From: Nyssa sinensis
Lineage: Eukaryota > Streptophyta > Magnoliopsida > Cornales > Nyssaceae
DNA length: 64,000 nucleotides
Assembly: GCA_008638375.1 (NCBI GenBank)
Contig: CM018035.1
Span: forward strand, 22,828,307 to 22,892,306
Direction: 5' to 3'
Under the pieces are notes generated by a model, which did not search any database, was not told the origin of the DNA, and worked only from the letters and a program-made list of their open reading frames with translations. Both the position numbers and the translations under genes were made by a program. Shown here in pieces: positions 36,540 to 47,370 of the stretch (positions within the stretch are counted from its first letter, which is position 1; each line of letters begins with the position of its first letter).

Positions 36540-37000
36540 CATGCCCTCCTACTTAGAGCATCAGCTACCTGGTTTAATTGACCCGCCTTATGCTTCAAAG
36601 TGAAAGTGAAGCATTGTATAAAAGAAATCCAGCGAGCATGCATCCGGTTGATAGTATTTTGGCTATTGATAAATTTCAACGCTTGGTGGTCGCTGAATAA
36701 GACAAACTCCCTCTGCACCAGATAGTGTTCCCAAACCTTTAAGGCGCAAAAACAACATACAATTCCAGCTCATAAGTAGACCACTTCTAGCGAGCTTCAC
36801 TGAGCTTCTCACTGTAAAACGCAACCGGTCTGCCTTTTTGAGAAAGTACAACACCAATGCCAACAATAGAGGCATTGCACTTTACCTAAAACAGCTTGTC
36901 AAAATCTGGTAGCGCTAAAACTGGGGCAGATGATAATTTCTCCATGATCAGTGCAAAACTCTGTTTTGCTTCCTCTCCCTAATGGAATTTCCCTTTCTTC
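36540..37000 (-). pseudogene. RNase H (element A)
   Basis: Minus-strand frames across this block give pieces typical of Ty3/gypsy RNase H, such as NASIVGIGVVLSQK-like, YSELEFL and [15 protein letters not shown] motifs, broken by frameshifts and stops. It lies between reverse transcriptase and integrase as expected. Confidence 0.65.
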
Positions 37001-37059
37001 ATGCATTTAGTAATTGGCGTGACTATCCTGCTAAAATCTCTAACAAACTACCTATAAAA

Positions 37060-37938
37060 CATTGCTAGACCATGAAAACTATGAACCTCGCCCATTGTTT
37101 ATGGAGTTGGCCACTCTCGAAGGGCACAAATCTTTTATTCATCAACCTTAATCCCATCAGCATTTACCACAAATCCCAAAAATAACAAACTGCTGGTCAT
37201 GAAGCTGCACTTTTTGAAATTAATATGCAACTTCTTTTGTTGTAAAACTGTAAGTACTTCCCTCAAGTGCGCAAAACGGTCAGATTCATTCTGGCTATAG
37301 ATTAATATATCATCAAAGTACAACACAACAAACTTTCCAGTGAATGGTTTTAATACCTGGTTTATGAGCCGCACGAAAGTACTAGGCGCATTGGTAAGTC
37401 CAAACAACATCACTAACCATTCGTACAACCCTTCCTTGGTTTTAAAAGCAGTCTTCCATTCATCACCAGGCCTAATCAGAATCTGATGGTACCCGTTCCG
37501 TAAGTCAATTTTCGAAAAAACTTTGGATCCAGCCAGCATGTCTAGCATATCTTCCAATCAAGGAATAGGGAACCTATATTTGACGGTGATTTTGCTGATT
37601 TCCCAACTGTCGATGCACATGCGCCAACTTTTATCCTTCTTTGGAACTAACAAGGCTGGTACAGCACAAGGACTCATACTCTCCTACACTAATCCCTTCG
37701 TAATTAGCTCTTTTACCTACTCTTGTAGGATCTGACTTTCCTTGGGACTCGTCCGATAATGTGGACGATTAGGCAAACTGGATCCCGGTGTGAGATCAAT
37801 TTGATGCTGTATATCTTGCAAATGAGGCAACCTATCTAGTAGCTCTGACGGTATAATTTCTTGAAATTCCTTCATCAAAGGTTTAAGTGCGGGAGGAATT
37901 TCTATAGAATCCTTACCAATTTCTCCCCTAGCTACCAT
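37060..37938 (-). pseudogene. Reverse transcriptase (element A)
   Basis: RNA-dependent DNA polymerase. The 140-residue open piece at 37557-37135 holds [13 protein letters not shown] (palm motif A), [25 protein letters not shown] and [11 protein letters not shown] (catalytic YFDD intact), ending in [14 protein letters not shown]. The N-terminal part lies at 37938-37717 (ELLDRLPHLQDIQHQIDL...PNRPHYRTSP). A stop near 37555 and another near 37730 separate the pieces, so the enzyme is not made. Confidence 0.92.
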
Positions 37939-38023
37939 AACAAAAATCTCTTAAAATTCCTTAGATTCCTCTATGAATTTGCCCCGATCCAGTAGAAATA
38001 CTAACTTGCCCTTTGACTTCGGT

Positions 38024-38400
38024 TCAACAATTGAAAATTCCTCTTTTATGGGTCCCAAAACGATCTTTAGGCCCCCCCTTCATGAAAACATACACGTTAT
38101 CACGGCTCCTGTATGTAGCATCCACATCGAACTGCCATGGTCGTCCCAAAATCATATGGTAGGCATCCATCTCCACCACGTCACACACAAACGCATCTAC
38201 ATAATTCTTTCCAATTGAAAATTTAATGCGGCAGATTTCAGTTACCTTCACTTCAGCACCCCGTTTTATCTAGCCAATACAGTGAAGGGTGTTTCTCAGT
38301 CTGCAAGCCCAACTTGGTAACCATTGCTTTCGACACTATATTTTCACTACTGCCACTACCAATAATGACATCACAAACCCTTTTGTTCATAGTACATCTG
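38024..38400 (-). pseudogene. Protease (element A)
   Basis: The minus-strand piece at 38251-38024 carries FVCDVVEMDAYHMILGRPW and then YRSRDNVYVF, the conserved C-terminal part of Ty3/gypsy aspartic protease. The upstream catalytic region lies around 38400-38260 and is interrupted by stops (for example near 38270). Confidence 0.8.
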
Positions 38401-38589
38401 GTTCAGAATATATTATACCGCTGAGATGGTTCTTCCCTTTTTGGTGCTAATAGAAGTTGCTGAACCACTAGAGAACGTGACAACAGCTCCCCTTCATCGC
38501 CACCCGTTACCTATTCCTCTTCATAAGTATAGGGCACTTCATTCTTATCCTCCTCTGTCTCTAATTTGCCATGTTCTTCTAGGTCCACT

Positions 38590-39717
38590 AAGTTAACGGT
38601 ACCTCTTTTTGGACACTAGTTGGAATGGTGCCCTAGCTGTTCACATCTATAGCACTTATCAGACCCTGAACGAGCATAAGGGTTACGAGGTGCCACTTTT
38701 GGTGGAACAGTGTTAGCTGGCTTTGATGGACCTCGACTGCTACCTGTTCCGCGAGTGGTGTTAGGCAAAGATGGCTGAGTAATAGGGGTTTTTCCTTTAT
38801 TTACTGTAGCACGATTAGAATCAAAGGAATTTCATGCTACGACCGCCGCCTTCGATCTGTCCAATTGAGTTTTTTCCTTGATAGCCAACACAATGACTTC
38901 GGTTAAGGTGTAAACTATTTGTGTCGTAACTCGATCGTGTATAGCCCAACGCAACCCCCCAACAAACCTAGCAACTTGTTGCGTATTTGTTTCCATTAGG
39001 TTATTACGTGACAATGGCCTGTGGAATTCCTCTAAGTAAACCTTGACTGTTCTACTTCCTTGCCTATAATCCTGATATTGTTGAAACAGAATCTGCTCAT
39101 AATCTAGAGACAAATACTTGGATCGTAATAGTGACCTTATCTTGGCCCTGGTCCGAACCATCCCCTTTCCTTGTCGCATCTGTGTAACTTACAAAAGCTC
39201 CCCCCAACAGCCTGTACGCGACTAGTTTCACCTTTTTATCTTCAGGAATATCCATATAATTGAAAAACCTCTTGACTAATACCAACCAATCAAGAAACCC
39301 CTCGATCTGAAGTTGACCATTAAAATTGAGCAGATCCATATTCATACGAAAGGTCTGTCGGTCTTGCTCTCCTCGAAAATTCCTCCGATTATCTCCGAAT
39401 ATGGCTTCAGCATGTTCCTCATCCTCACTCAGGTTATCCTCATAGGCTAGCTGCCTACGTAGAATCTTTAGATAGCGTTCACGAACAACTTTAGCCCTCT
39501 TTTGAAAAGGTTAACGACCTGTAGGACTGTCGCCCCGCTGATTATTCCCAACCGTCAACCTAGCAAGAGCCGCTTGGATCTCCCGCAACGCTTGCTAGGT
39601 CTCACGTTGAACCTGTTGGGTCTCACACTAGAAAATTTTGAATTCAGCCCTTGTAACCATATTTTCCTCACGGTCACCGCCGTCAAAGATTTCGCCCTCG
39701 TTCCGTGCGTTTTCCAT
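38590..39717 (-). pseudogene. Gag with zinc knuckle (element A)
   Basis: Structural nucleocapsid protein. It starts at the ATG ending the minus-strand codon at 39715-39717 (MENARNEGEIFDGGD...), 20 bp from the primer binding site. The capsid part (39345-38832, two overlapping frames joined by a frameshift near 39170) includes FNGQLQIEGFLDWL, DKKVKLVAYRL and a YLSLDYEQILFQQYQDYRQG piece. The knuckle at 38605-38660 reads CYRCEQLGHHSN, stop, C: a CX2CX4HX4C motif whose Trp codon has become TAG. Several stops are C-to-T or G-to-A changes. Confidence 0.88.
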
Positions 39718-39735
39718 ATGAACAGGATTAAGCTT

Positions 39736-39747
39736 GCTCTGATACCA
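39736..39747 (-). other. Primer binding site of element A (tRNA-iMet type)
   Basis: Minus strand TGGTATCAGAGC, two bases inside the 5' LTR boundary at 39750. Confidence 0.9.
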
Positions 39748-39749
39748 AC

Positions 39750-40351
39750 TGACGTAGCGAAAACTTATGAAAAAGTAGGACACCGCCTGCTTCTTAAAGA
39801 ATCGCTCGAATCCACGAACCAAAACACACACTCGAATCCACGAGTTCAGGGAGTATGATCTCAGAAAGAAAATTCTTTATTGAATTAAAGTTAACCTTAC
39901 AATGAAAAGAAATAGCCTTTATATAGGCTATAAAACCTAATTCGTCTAGGACTAGAACACTTAATTTGACTAGAACTGGAACTTTAGGAAAGAAATTATT
40001 AAAATAAGGAAAAATACCAAAAATTTCAGAAATAGAAATATTCTAATTAAAATAATAAATCAAAAGTCCTAAACTTAAGCAGCAATCTAGTAAAAGGACA
40101 GGTCCAAACGTCAACTGCAGCTCTAGAAAATTAAGCAGCACATTTATTACCAAAAGTAGTAAAAACGAGCTTTTGAAGGCCAAAACGAAGGAATTTGCCC
40201 GAAAAACGGCATACGTCCTAGCAAAGCGAGGAGTATTGATCAACACATCGATTCCAAGTCACCCACCGAATTTTACGCAATTCTTACCATTCTAGCATTG
40301 CACACAATTCTATGCTAGGAATTGAATTCTTCTGCAACCTGTTCTATATCA
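39750..40351 (-). repeat. 5' LTR of element A
   Basis: 602 bp; matches the 3' LTR but carries about 37 extra bases near its minus-strand start (40300-40335). TATA-like CCTATATAAAGG at about 39918-39929 (minus) would drive element transcription. Confidence 0.95.
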
Positions 40352-41100
40352 GAATTTGGCCAAAATCGGGCTTCAAACATGGTGAAGCAACTTGTTTTGA
40401 CTATCTTGTCATTTTGGATCAGGGTAGGGTCTTCGTTCCCAAAAACATGACCAACCAATTTTGCATTTACTAGTACTTTTACTTGGAGTGAGACTTGAAA
40501 TGTCCCCGTTGCTCCAGAAGTCATCAGTATATTGTTGTGCATTAGGTTTCCATCAAATCTGTAGTACTTAAGGATGTGTGCAAATGAAAGATAAATATAC
40601 GCATGCATTTACATTCACATATTTTATGGGTATTTTATCTTCGTAAGTATTATTGGGGTTATGTTTTATTGAGTTCATGACCTTAGGTTACTTAGTTTTG
40701 ATTATAGGTTAAATTGACTAGTTGATAGAATTTTCCAAATCATCCCTAGACTAATTATTGGACTTAGAATTTTTTAAGTGCAAAACTAGTTCACAAATAG
40801 AGTCTTGTTCGTTTGAATGAACATCTCGCTGGTTCTAATGCACTAAATGAGTGAGTGGCTCATTCATAAACATGTAGCCTTCATTCAACTTGAACAATGA
40901 TTATTTGACTTAAATTGTTTATGTCCAACAATTAAAAAGCTATCATTTGATAATAAGTTAAATTATGCTTTATATATTAGTTGTCGTTGGACTAGTTAAG
41001 CCCTCTAAATGAAATACTATTATTCGATAGTATGTTAAATTAGGCTTTATATATTAATTTGTAACATGAGTAAGTCAAATTATATCACACATGAACCAAA
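40352..41100. other. Flank of element A: rest of relic B LTR, then AT-rich DNA
   Basis: The first bases continue the LTR of relic B. The minus frame at 40608-40315 crosses the LTR boundary and has no recognised domain. The segment 40960-41060 contains an imperfect repeat (TTAAATTATGCTTTATATATTA and TTAAATTAGGCTTTATATATTA-like, each about 20 bp). Confidence 0.5.
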
Positions 41101-41104
41101 TATT

Positions 41105-41262
41105 GCTAGCCTAGTTGGCTACCATGTCTTTTTTATTACAAGAAAGTCATGGGTTTAAGTCTCATTTTCTTCATTAGGATGTGTGAACATTATTTTCACT
41201 AAGTAATGAGCTTGGCCTCACCTGTATATAACTACATTAAAAATTTTTACGTAAATTTAGTC
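41105..41262 (+). mobile_element. Candidate tRNA-derived SINE
   Basis: TAGCCTAGTTGGCTACC (41108-41124) resembles a Pol III box A and GGGTTTAAGTCTC (41154-41166) a box B, with tRNA-like spacing, followed by a non-tRNA body ending in an A/T-rich tail near 41255. This is the layout of plant SINEs. No convincing target duplication was found. It lies about 200 bp upstream of the NBS-LRR gene. Confidence 0.45.
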
Positions 41263-41361
41263 ACTATAAATGAAAACCTAAAACATGTCACAAATCATAA
41301 ATTTATTACTTTATAAATATCAAATTATACATAATATCCTCTCTATAATTCTTTTAACCAG

Positions 41362-41371
41362 TTTATAAATA
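41362..41371 (+). promoter_or_regulatory. Candidate TATA box of the NBS-LRR gene
   Basis: TTTATAAATA about 100 bp upstream of the chosen ATG, implying a start of transcription near 41395. Confidence 0.45.
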
Positions 41372-41468
41372 CAATTTCAACTTTATCTTTTATCTTGGTT
41401 GCTTAACTTTTGCATATTTGAACAAAAGTTAGTACAATGTTTAATAAATGTCCTTGTTTTCAGATACT

Positions 41469-44414
41469 ATGGACGTAATTGGGGCAATTACCAATATATG
41501 TAGTTGTTTATGTTCAGCAAATGTTTTAAAAGATTCTGTTCACCAGCAATGTAAATATCTTAAAAATCCAAAAGCAAAGTTGGAGGAGCTTAGAAAGAAA
41601 ATCAAAGAGTTAAATGCCCTCATGGAAGATGTGAACACAAAACTCAACCTAGCCCGCAGGGAACATGGGAAAGAACCCAAGGCCCAGGTAAGGGTATGGC
41701 TTGAAAATGTTCAAAAATTTGATACCCATCAAGTGCTTGACTTGGTAGAAAAATCTAGGCAAGAGAAAAGATGCTTATATGGGTGTTTTCCAAATTATTA
41801 TTCGCGACTAAAGTTGGGAGAGTTTATTGATAATAAAATCAACGATGTCATTGAGCTTCTACAGAAAGGGCAATTTTTAGATGATTCACTAGCAGAATTT
41901 TCACTAGAGATGGGGAATACACTCCCTACAACAAAAATGGTGAGTAATTTAACAACTGAGAGAACCTTAAAAGAAATATGGAATTACATCCTAGCAGATA
42001 AAGTTGGTCGGATTGGTGTTTATGGAAAGGGAGGAGTGGGGAAAACAACCATCATGAAAGAAATCTATAATCGACTCATAGAAGCGAAAAAGAATGGAAA
42101 GAGATTTGGAAATGTCGTTTGGGTCACAGTATCAAAAGAGTTAGACATTCATAAATTGCAAGAAGACATTGCACAAGGCATTGGTTTGGAGCTTTCCAAA
42201 GAACACGACATAGTGAGAAGGGCTGGCAAAGTATTTGATTCACTACGGGAGAGAAAGAGGTTTGTGCTCATTTTAGATGATTTGTGGAAACAATTTTCTT
42301 TAGAAGATATTGGAATTCCAATCCCCACAAAAGATAATGGATGTAAGCTGATATTCACAACTAGGTCATTACATGTTTGTCGACACATGGAAACAGAGAA
42401 ACAAGTTGAAGTTAAAGCACTTTCTGACAAAGAATCATGGGATATATTTGTTGAAAAAGTTGGTTCAAGTGTGTTAGTTGATCAAAAGATTCAAAAACTT
42501 GCAAAGGAAGTTGCAAAAGAATGTGGTGGTTTGCCTTTGGCACTGGTTACTATTGGGCGAGCCTTAAGAAATGTGAATCAAGAGAAGGACTGGCAGAATG
42601 CATTGGCATCTTTAAAAGGCTCTGGAACAAATGTAGAAGGCATGGAGAACAAGGTATTTTCACAATTGAGATTTAGTTATGATGCCTTAAAAGATCACAC
42701 AACTCGATTATGTTTTTTATATAGTGCATTGTATCCCGAAGCTCATCAAATTAAAGCCAAAGAGTTGATAGAATATTGGATGTGGGATGGTCCATTGGGC
42801 AATGTTGGGAGGATAAAGGCTCAAATATGGAAAGGAGAGATGATATTAAAGGATCTGATAGATTTATGCCTAATAGAGAATGCTAGTGAAAATGGTGGAA
42901 TTGAATATGTTAAGATGCATGATTTAATTAGGGACATGGCTATCGACATTATGAAGACAAGACCTTGTTGCATGATTCAAGCTGGGGTTGGACTAGATTA
43001 TCCACCTCTTGAAGAGGAATGGGTTGAAGATGTAGAGAGGATATCATTGATGTATAATAATTTGAAATTCCTTCAAGGAAATCCCAAGTGCCCTAACCTA
43101 TCCTCTTTGTTATTGCAGCATAACTCTATCTCTGAAAACATCTCACATTCTTTTTTCTCTCACATGTACAACCTCAAAGTGCTGGATTTGTCTTTTACTG
43201 ATATCAGTTTCCTGCCTAACTCCATTTCTGATTTGCGGAATCTTCGTGCATTATTGTTATCTTGGTGTCAGAAACTAACCATTCTTCCTTCTCTAGTAAA
43301 GCTCCAAGCCTTAAGAGTTTTGGACCTCTCTTATACTATTGTTAAAGAACTTCCTGAAGGGATGGAAATGTTAAATAACCTTAGACGACTAAATGTTTCT
43401 CATGCTCATCAATTAAGAGTGTTTCCAGCAAGATTGTTAACAAAACTCACCCTTCTGGAAGAACTGTTGATGCATTGTTGTTGGGATTTGTATGGGTTAG
43501 TGTTTGTTGAAGAACTCATTAACTCCAGGCCTATAGTTGTTCTTGAAGTAGGCTTTGACAATACTGAGGTTTTTGATAATTATGTCAAATTTGGACATTG
43601 GAATAATTTACAGAGTTTCAAGTTTTGTGTTAGTGGCTCATACAAGAGTTATTTAGGGAAGAAAGACGTAGAAATCTATGGAAATTTCCTACTTGATGGT
43701 GCTCCTATTTTGCTGCCAGAAACGACTACTGGATTGCAACTCTGGGAATGTCATGACATCAATCGCTTGTCAATGTGTATATCAAGTGCAATGGAGCTTG
43801 GAATATGTAGGGTTAGGAGTTGTTTTAAAATGGAGTGTGTTATATTCAATGGGGAAAACAACTTGAACAACTTGGAAATATTAGAGCTTTCTAATCTAAT
43901 AAATTTGAGGACAATCTGCAACGGTGTTTTAGTCCCAGGAATTTTTTCTAGACTAAAGATAATGGATGTCAATAATTGTGAATCTTTGACAAGTCTTCTC
44001 ACGCCAGAACTTTGTCAATGTCTTGAAAACCTTGAACAACTTTTTGTTGGTGAGTGCCCACAAATGAATGTGATAATAGAGGATGAAGCAATGGCTCAAA
44101 ATTGTGAAGGAAGTCTAAATATTGCACCCACAATCTACTTTCCAAAACTTAGAAGGTTGAAGCTGAATAATTTAGTGGAATTGAAGGGCTTTTATAGTGG
44201 AGAAATTGTTTGTGATTCAATACGGACCATCAATATTAAGCAATGCGAAGGGCTGAAGAGGCTTCTAATCAAATTTTTGGTTAAATATGAACAAATCACC
44301 CCTCAAGTACTGACAATTGAAGGAGAGAAAGAATGGTGGGATTCCCTAGAGTTGGACAATCCCCAAGCCAAGACCATCCTTCAACAGACTGCAGAATTCA
44401 ATTGGAGTTCCTGA
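41469..44414 (+). CDS. Coiled-coil NBS-LRR (CNL) disease resistance protein, RPS2/RPS5-like
   Basis: Intracellular immune receptor: a nucleotide-dependent switch that senses pathogen effectors. One uninterrupted exon, 981 residues from MDVIGAI. Seven residues upstream an in-frame ATG (41448) is possible; 41469 is preferred because CNLs of this group begin MD..G.. and the bases before it (TTTTCAG) look like the 3' end of a leader intron. Domains: coiled coil about 30-140; NB-ARC with P-loop GKGGVGKTT (186-194), kinase-2 VLILDDLW (266-273; the final Trp marks the non-TIR class), RNBS-B KLIFTTRS (293-300), GLPLAL (354-359), RNBS-D CFLYSALYPE (415-424) and MHD motif MHDLIRDMA (483-491); irregular leucine-rich repeats from about 515 to 950. 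It ends near EKEWWDSLELDNPQAK, common at the end of this group. All key nucleotide-binding motifs are intact, so it is probably functional. No second NBS gene is in the window. Confidence 0.96.
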   Translation: MDVIGAITNICSCLCSANVLKDSVHQQCKYLKNPKAKLEELRKKIKELNALMEDVNTKLNLARREHGKEPKAQVRVWLENVQKFDTHQVLDLVEKSRQEKRCLYGCFPNYYSRLKLGEFIDNKINDVIELLQKGQFLDDSLAEFSLEMGNTLPTTKMVSNLTTERTLKEIWNYILADKVGRIGVYGKGGVGKTTIMKEIYNRLIEAKKNGKRFGNVVWVTVSKELDIHKLQEDIAQGIGLELSKEHDIVRRAGKVFDSLRERKRFVLILDDLWKQFSLEDIGIPIPTKDNGCKLIFTTRSLHVCRHMETEKQVEVKALSDKESWDIFVEKVGSSVLVDQKIQKLAKEVAKECGGLPLALVTIGRALRNVNQEKDWQNALASLKGSGTNVEGMENKVFSQLRFSYDALKDHTTRLCFLYSALYPEAHQIKAKELIEYWMWDGPLGNVGRIKAQIWKGEMILKDLIDLCLIENASENGGIEYVKMHDLIRDMAIDIMKTRPCCMIQAGVGLDYPPLEEEWVEDVERISLMYNNLKFLQGNPKCPNLSSLLLQHNSISENISHSFFSHMYNLKVLDLSFTDISFLPNSISDLRNLRALLLSWCQKLTILPSLVKLQALRVLDLSYTIVKELPEGMEMLNNLRRLNVSHAHQLRVFPARLLTKLTLLEELLMHCCWDLYGLVFVEELINSRPIVVLEVGFDNTEVFDNYVKFGHWNNLQSFKFCVSGSYKSYLGKKDVEIYGNFLLDGAPILLPETTTGLQLWECHDINRLSMCISSAMELGICRVRSCFKMECVIFNGENNLNNLEILELSNLINLRTICNGVLVPGIFSRLKIMDVNNCESLTSLLTPELCQCLENLEQLFVGECPQMNVIIEDEAMAQNCEGSLNIAPTIYFPKLRRLKLNNLVELKGFYSGEIVCDSIRTINIKQCEGLKRLLIKFLVKYEQITPQVLTIEGEKEWWDSLELDNPQAKTILQQTAEFNWSS

Positions 44415-46119
44415 TCGATCCATCTATAAAGCTTCGCAAGTAAGAGTTGGAAGCACATGCTTTGCATTACTATACAAACATATTCATCCTCATCATTTTT
44501 TCACTTTTTTTTTTGTCATCATTAAGTCCAAACAATAGGAGCCTTTCTTCCATCTCTATATACTTTCCCCCACAACCCTATATACTTTACCCTTCCTTGT
44601 GGGCATTGTGCATATGAACTGACCAAACGAATCCTCAAAAATTTTCCCTTGATGATCAATCGCATTGATTTGTATCAAGGCTTTGAATTGGTGAAACAAA
44701 TCCTTTTGATCTCTTAAAAATTTACATTTTGTTTTTTATTTTTCATATGAATAACAATTACATTTGTTTTTCGTAAAATGGAATAGGGTATTCAATTGAA
44801 TTCCTTGGCATTGGTCCTCATTTGTTCACTTGTTAGACGTGAAAAATGAATCAGGATAGAATATTAGATACACCCATCACCATCACCATCAAATATTACA
44901 TGTTTCTCGATATTTATGATGTCTAATGATGGATTCATGTACAGGGTTTGGATGTAGGTTTGGGTTTATAGTCGAGAATGCCATGGTTTTTGGGGCATTG
45001 AGACCCTCTTTATTACATAATTTGGATGTATGATATGTGGATGCATCGTCAAAACTCTCCCAAGTTTTCTTCTTCAATCAATTTTTTATTCAAATATTTT
45101 AGAATTTCACAAATACAGGGTACAGGATTTTGCATGATTTTCCTTCTACATTTTTTTCTTTTATTTTGTCTTTTCTATGATAACATAATTTTTATAATTG
45201 AAATGAATGTAGAGGAGTCCCGCAGCACGTCAGATGATGAGTGAGATCCTTCACCAATTTCAAAGGCTACAACTTAAGCTTGTGTTTGGAAGAGCAAAAG
45301 TGATTTGATGAATTTAGGCTGAGCCAGTTTCTGAATACTTATTTTTCTTTTTAATATTGTTATCCGTCATGTACTGTATAATTATTATAATTGTGTTGCT
45401 AAAGTATTTGGATAATACAAGTTTGAAAATAATCATTTTACAATGTTACGTCTATTTTTTCCTCTTGAGCTGGATCAACACTGGGTAATGATTTTATGTA
45501 ATTTATATTTTGCATTTGCATGGAACAAATTATTACTATTCATTTTTGAGTGAACTTCTTTTTTGCTGCTTTGAATATGCAATTTTTGTGATTTTTACAT
45601 AAATAGCCACTTTTAATGACTTACGACCATTCTGCACTTTTCAATTATTTATATTAGTTTGTGTATGTTGGATTTAGAATTTGTAAATAAGCATCTTCTG
45701 TTGATGTGAGTTGTTTGGAATAGAATGTTGTTATGTGTATGAGGTTACATCTTAAGTTATGACAGTTGCTCCTCCTGGTTGCGAGGGTTGCACCTAGTTC
45801 AGACCATAAAATGCAAGTTGGTGCACAGTGTTATGGGGTTGCACCTTAAGTTGAGACAGTTGCACCTCAAGTTTTACCCAATTGCTCACTTTGGTTGTGA
45901 GGGTTGCACTTGGTTTAACAACATTAAAATGGGCCTTTTATTTAGAATTTTTTCACAATTACAAAACATTCATATCCTTGGAGAATTTTAATCAAACATT
46001 CACAATATTTCAAATGAATTAAACATATACAAAGTAAAAAATTTGATTTACATCATTTTCCCAATTAATTTCACATTCACAAGTTTCCACACTATGTCCA
46101 ACATTCACAATAGTTGACA
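44415..46119. other. 3' flank of the NBS-LRR gene
   Basis: Probably the 3' UTR (possibly with introns) followed by AT-rich DNA. Small frames at 44889-45244 lack known domains. Confidence 0.55.
45743..45930. repeat. 95-bp imperfect tandem repeat (GGTTGCAC family), left part
   Basis: Two units start GGTTACATCTTAAGTT (45743) and GGTTGCACCTTAAGTT (45837), each followed by GACAGTTGC and GAGGGTTGCAC. Related sequence reappears at 49617-49695, beyond solo LTR 2, so the LTR inserted within or near this repeat. Confidence 0.8.
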
Positions 46120-46564
46120 CCATGTGTAGAGATCTAAAAAATTAGGATAAATTTTTCGTTTTTGCCGGTAGAACACTATTCATGCATCATTTGCTGGTAA
46201 GACACTATTCATGCGTCATTTGTCCGTAGGGCACTGCATATGCATCATTTAGGCATAAATTATGTTTAGGAGCATAATTTGAGTATGTCATACAAGAGAA
46301 ACATGCTTATAATGTTGAAATACACCTTCTGTGAGAATTTGAGCCTTTTCAGAGACAATTTCAAAAATTGGACCAAAAGGGCATCCCGAGTGGACCCGGC
46401 CACAGGCGAAAATAAAGTTTTTTGAAAAATTTCATTTAAAATAATTTTAAGAACTTTGGCTAAAACAAAATATCGAATTGAGGCATTTTGGGACAGGTTG
46501 TAGTGTAACGGGATCCCGAACTTATTAAGGGCAAAAGGGTCATTTTGCCCCCTTGGCCCCTTGA

Positions 46565-46574
46565 CTATAAATAC
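46565..46574 (+). promoter_or_regulatory. LTR promoter TATA box
   Basis: CTATAAATAC about 440 bp into solo LTR 2, preceded by a GC-richer stretch, as in LTR U3 regions. It sets the LTR orientation as plus. Confidence 0.6.
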
Positions 46575-46924
46575 AACACTTAGTGTAAAAAAATGACAGA
46601 AATGATTTGGAGAAGCAGCAGCAGCTGCGCATGGGAGAAAAATGAAGAGAAAACCTAGGTTTTCCAATCTCCAAGCTTCCAAATCACACTTCTAGGCTTG
46701 GATTTTCACAAGACTTCTTTCTAGGAAGTTGTTCCCCACGTCAAGGGCTACATTCTCACTGATTGGTTCTGCTGCACAGTGAACAAAACTCCCTAGGGTT
46801 GAGAAAAACCCTTTTAGGTATAATATTTTGCTAAGTAAGGAATAAGGTTAAGTTTAGGAGTGTTTTATAAGTTGATTGAATGATTTATATGTTTATTTGC
46901 TGTTAGAAAATCACTTAGGATATA

Positions 46925-47370
46925 GTTGCTTTGAAAACCTGCAGTTGGTTCTTTATGTACTTGTGTGTTCTTTGTATTCTTTGAGAATTTGGTAAAGTGA
47001 TAAACATGAACCATGACTATATGTATAATTCATTGTATTCTAGCTTATGTTCATGTGGACAAAATCTTGTAGTTGGAAAGTTATGATTTATTCAAGGTGT
47101 TGGTGCTTTATGTATTTTGTAATCTTAGAGAATTTGTCAAAGTGATGAACATGTAACTTGTTTATATGTTTGATTCATTGCATTCTAGCTTATGTTCATG
47201 TGGAGAAACTCTTGTAGTTTGAGCGTTATGATTTATTCCATGTGTTGGTACTTTATGTATCTTATGATCTTTGAGAAATTGTTAAGGTTGTGAATATGTA
47301 ATGTGTTTATATGTGAAATTGATTGGATTACATTTTAGGTTCATGTAGACAAAGTTTTGAGATATAAAAG
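46925..47370. repeat. 145-bp tandem repeat, 3 units, in solo LTR 2
   Basis: TTCATGTGGACAAA-like bases fall at 47050, 47195 and 47340, a 145-bp step; each unit also has CTTTATGTA and GTTATGATTTATTC-like segments. Solo LTR 1 has only about one comparable unit (1200-1400, reverse), so it amplified in this copy. Confidence 0.88.

Larger units (their letters stand above)
34681..40351 (-). mobile_element. Ty3/gypsy element A, full length, mutated (Reina-like chromovirus)
   Basis: 5671 bp with LTRs 34681-35239 (3') and 39750-40351 (5'), both TG...CA on the minus strand. Perfect 5-bp target duplications GAATT lie at 34676-34680 and 40352-40356. The order on the minus strand is LTR, tRNA-iMet primer binding site, gag with zinc knuckle, protease, reverse transcriptase, RNase H, integrase, polypurine tract, LTR. 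The small size, roughly 0.6-kb LTRs and an integrase tail with [10 protein letters not shown] fit the Reina group (family knowledge; lineage is inference). Stops and frameshifts break every domain. By eye the LTRs differ at about 45-50 of some 540 aligned bases plus a 37-bp indel, so the insertion is old. Confidence 0.95.

Noticed and set aside
40315..40608. 97-residue minus-strand frame
   Set aside because: It crosses the boundary between element A and its target, so its last part belongs to a different element; no domain recognised.
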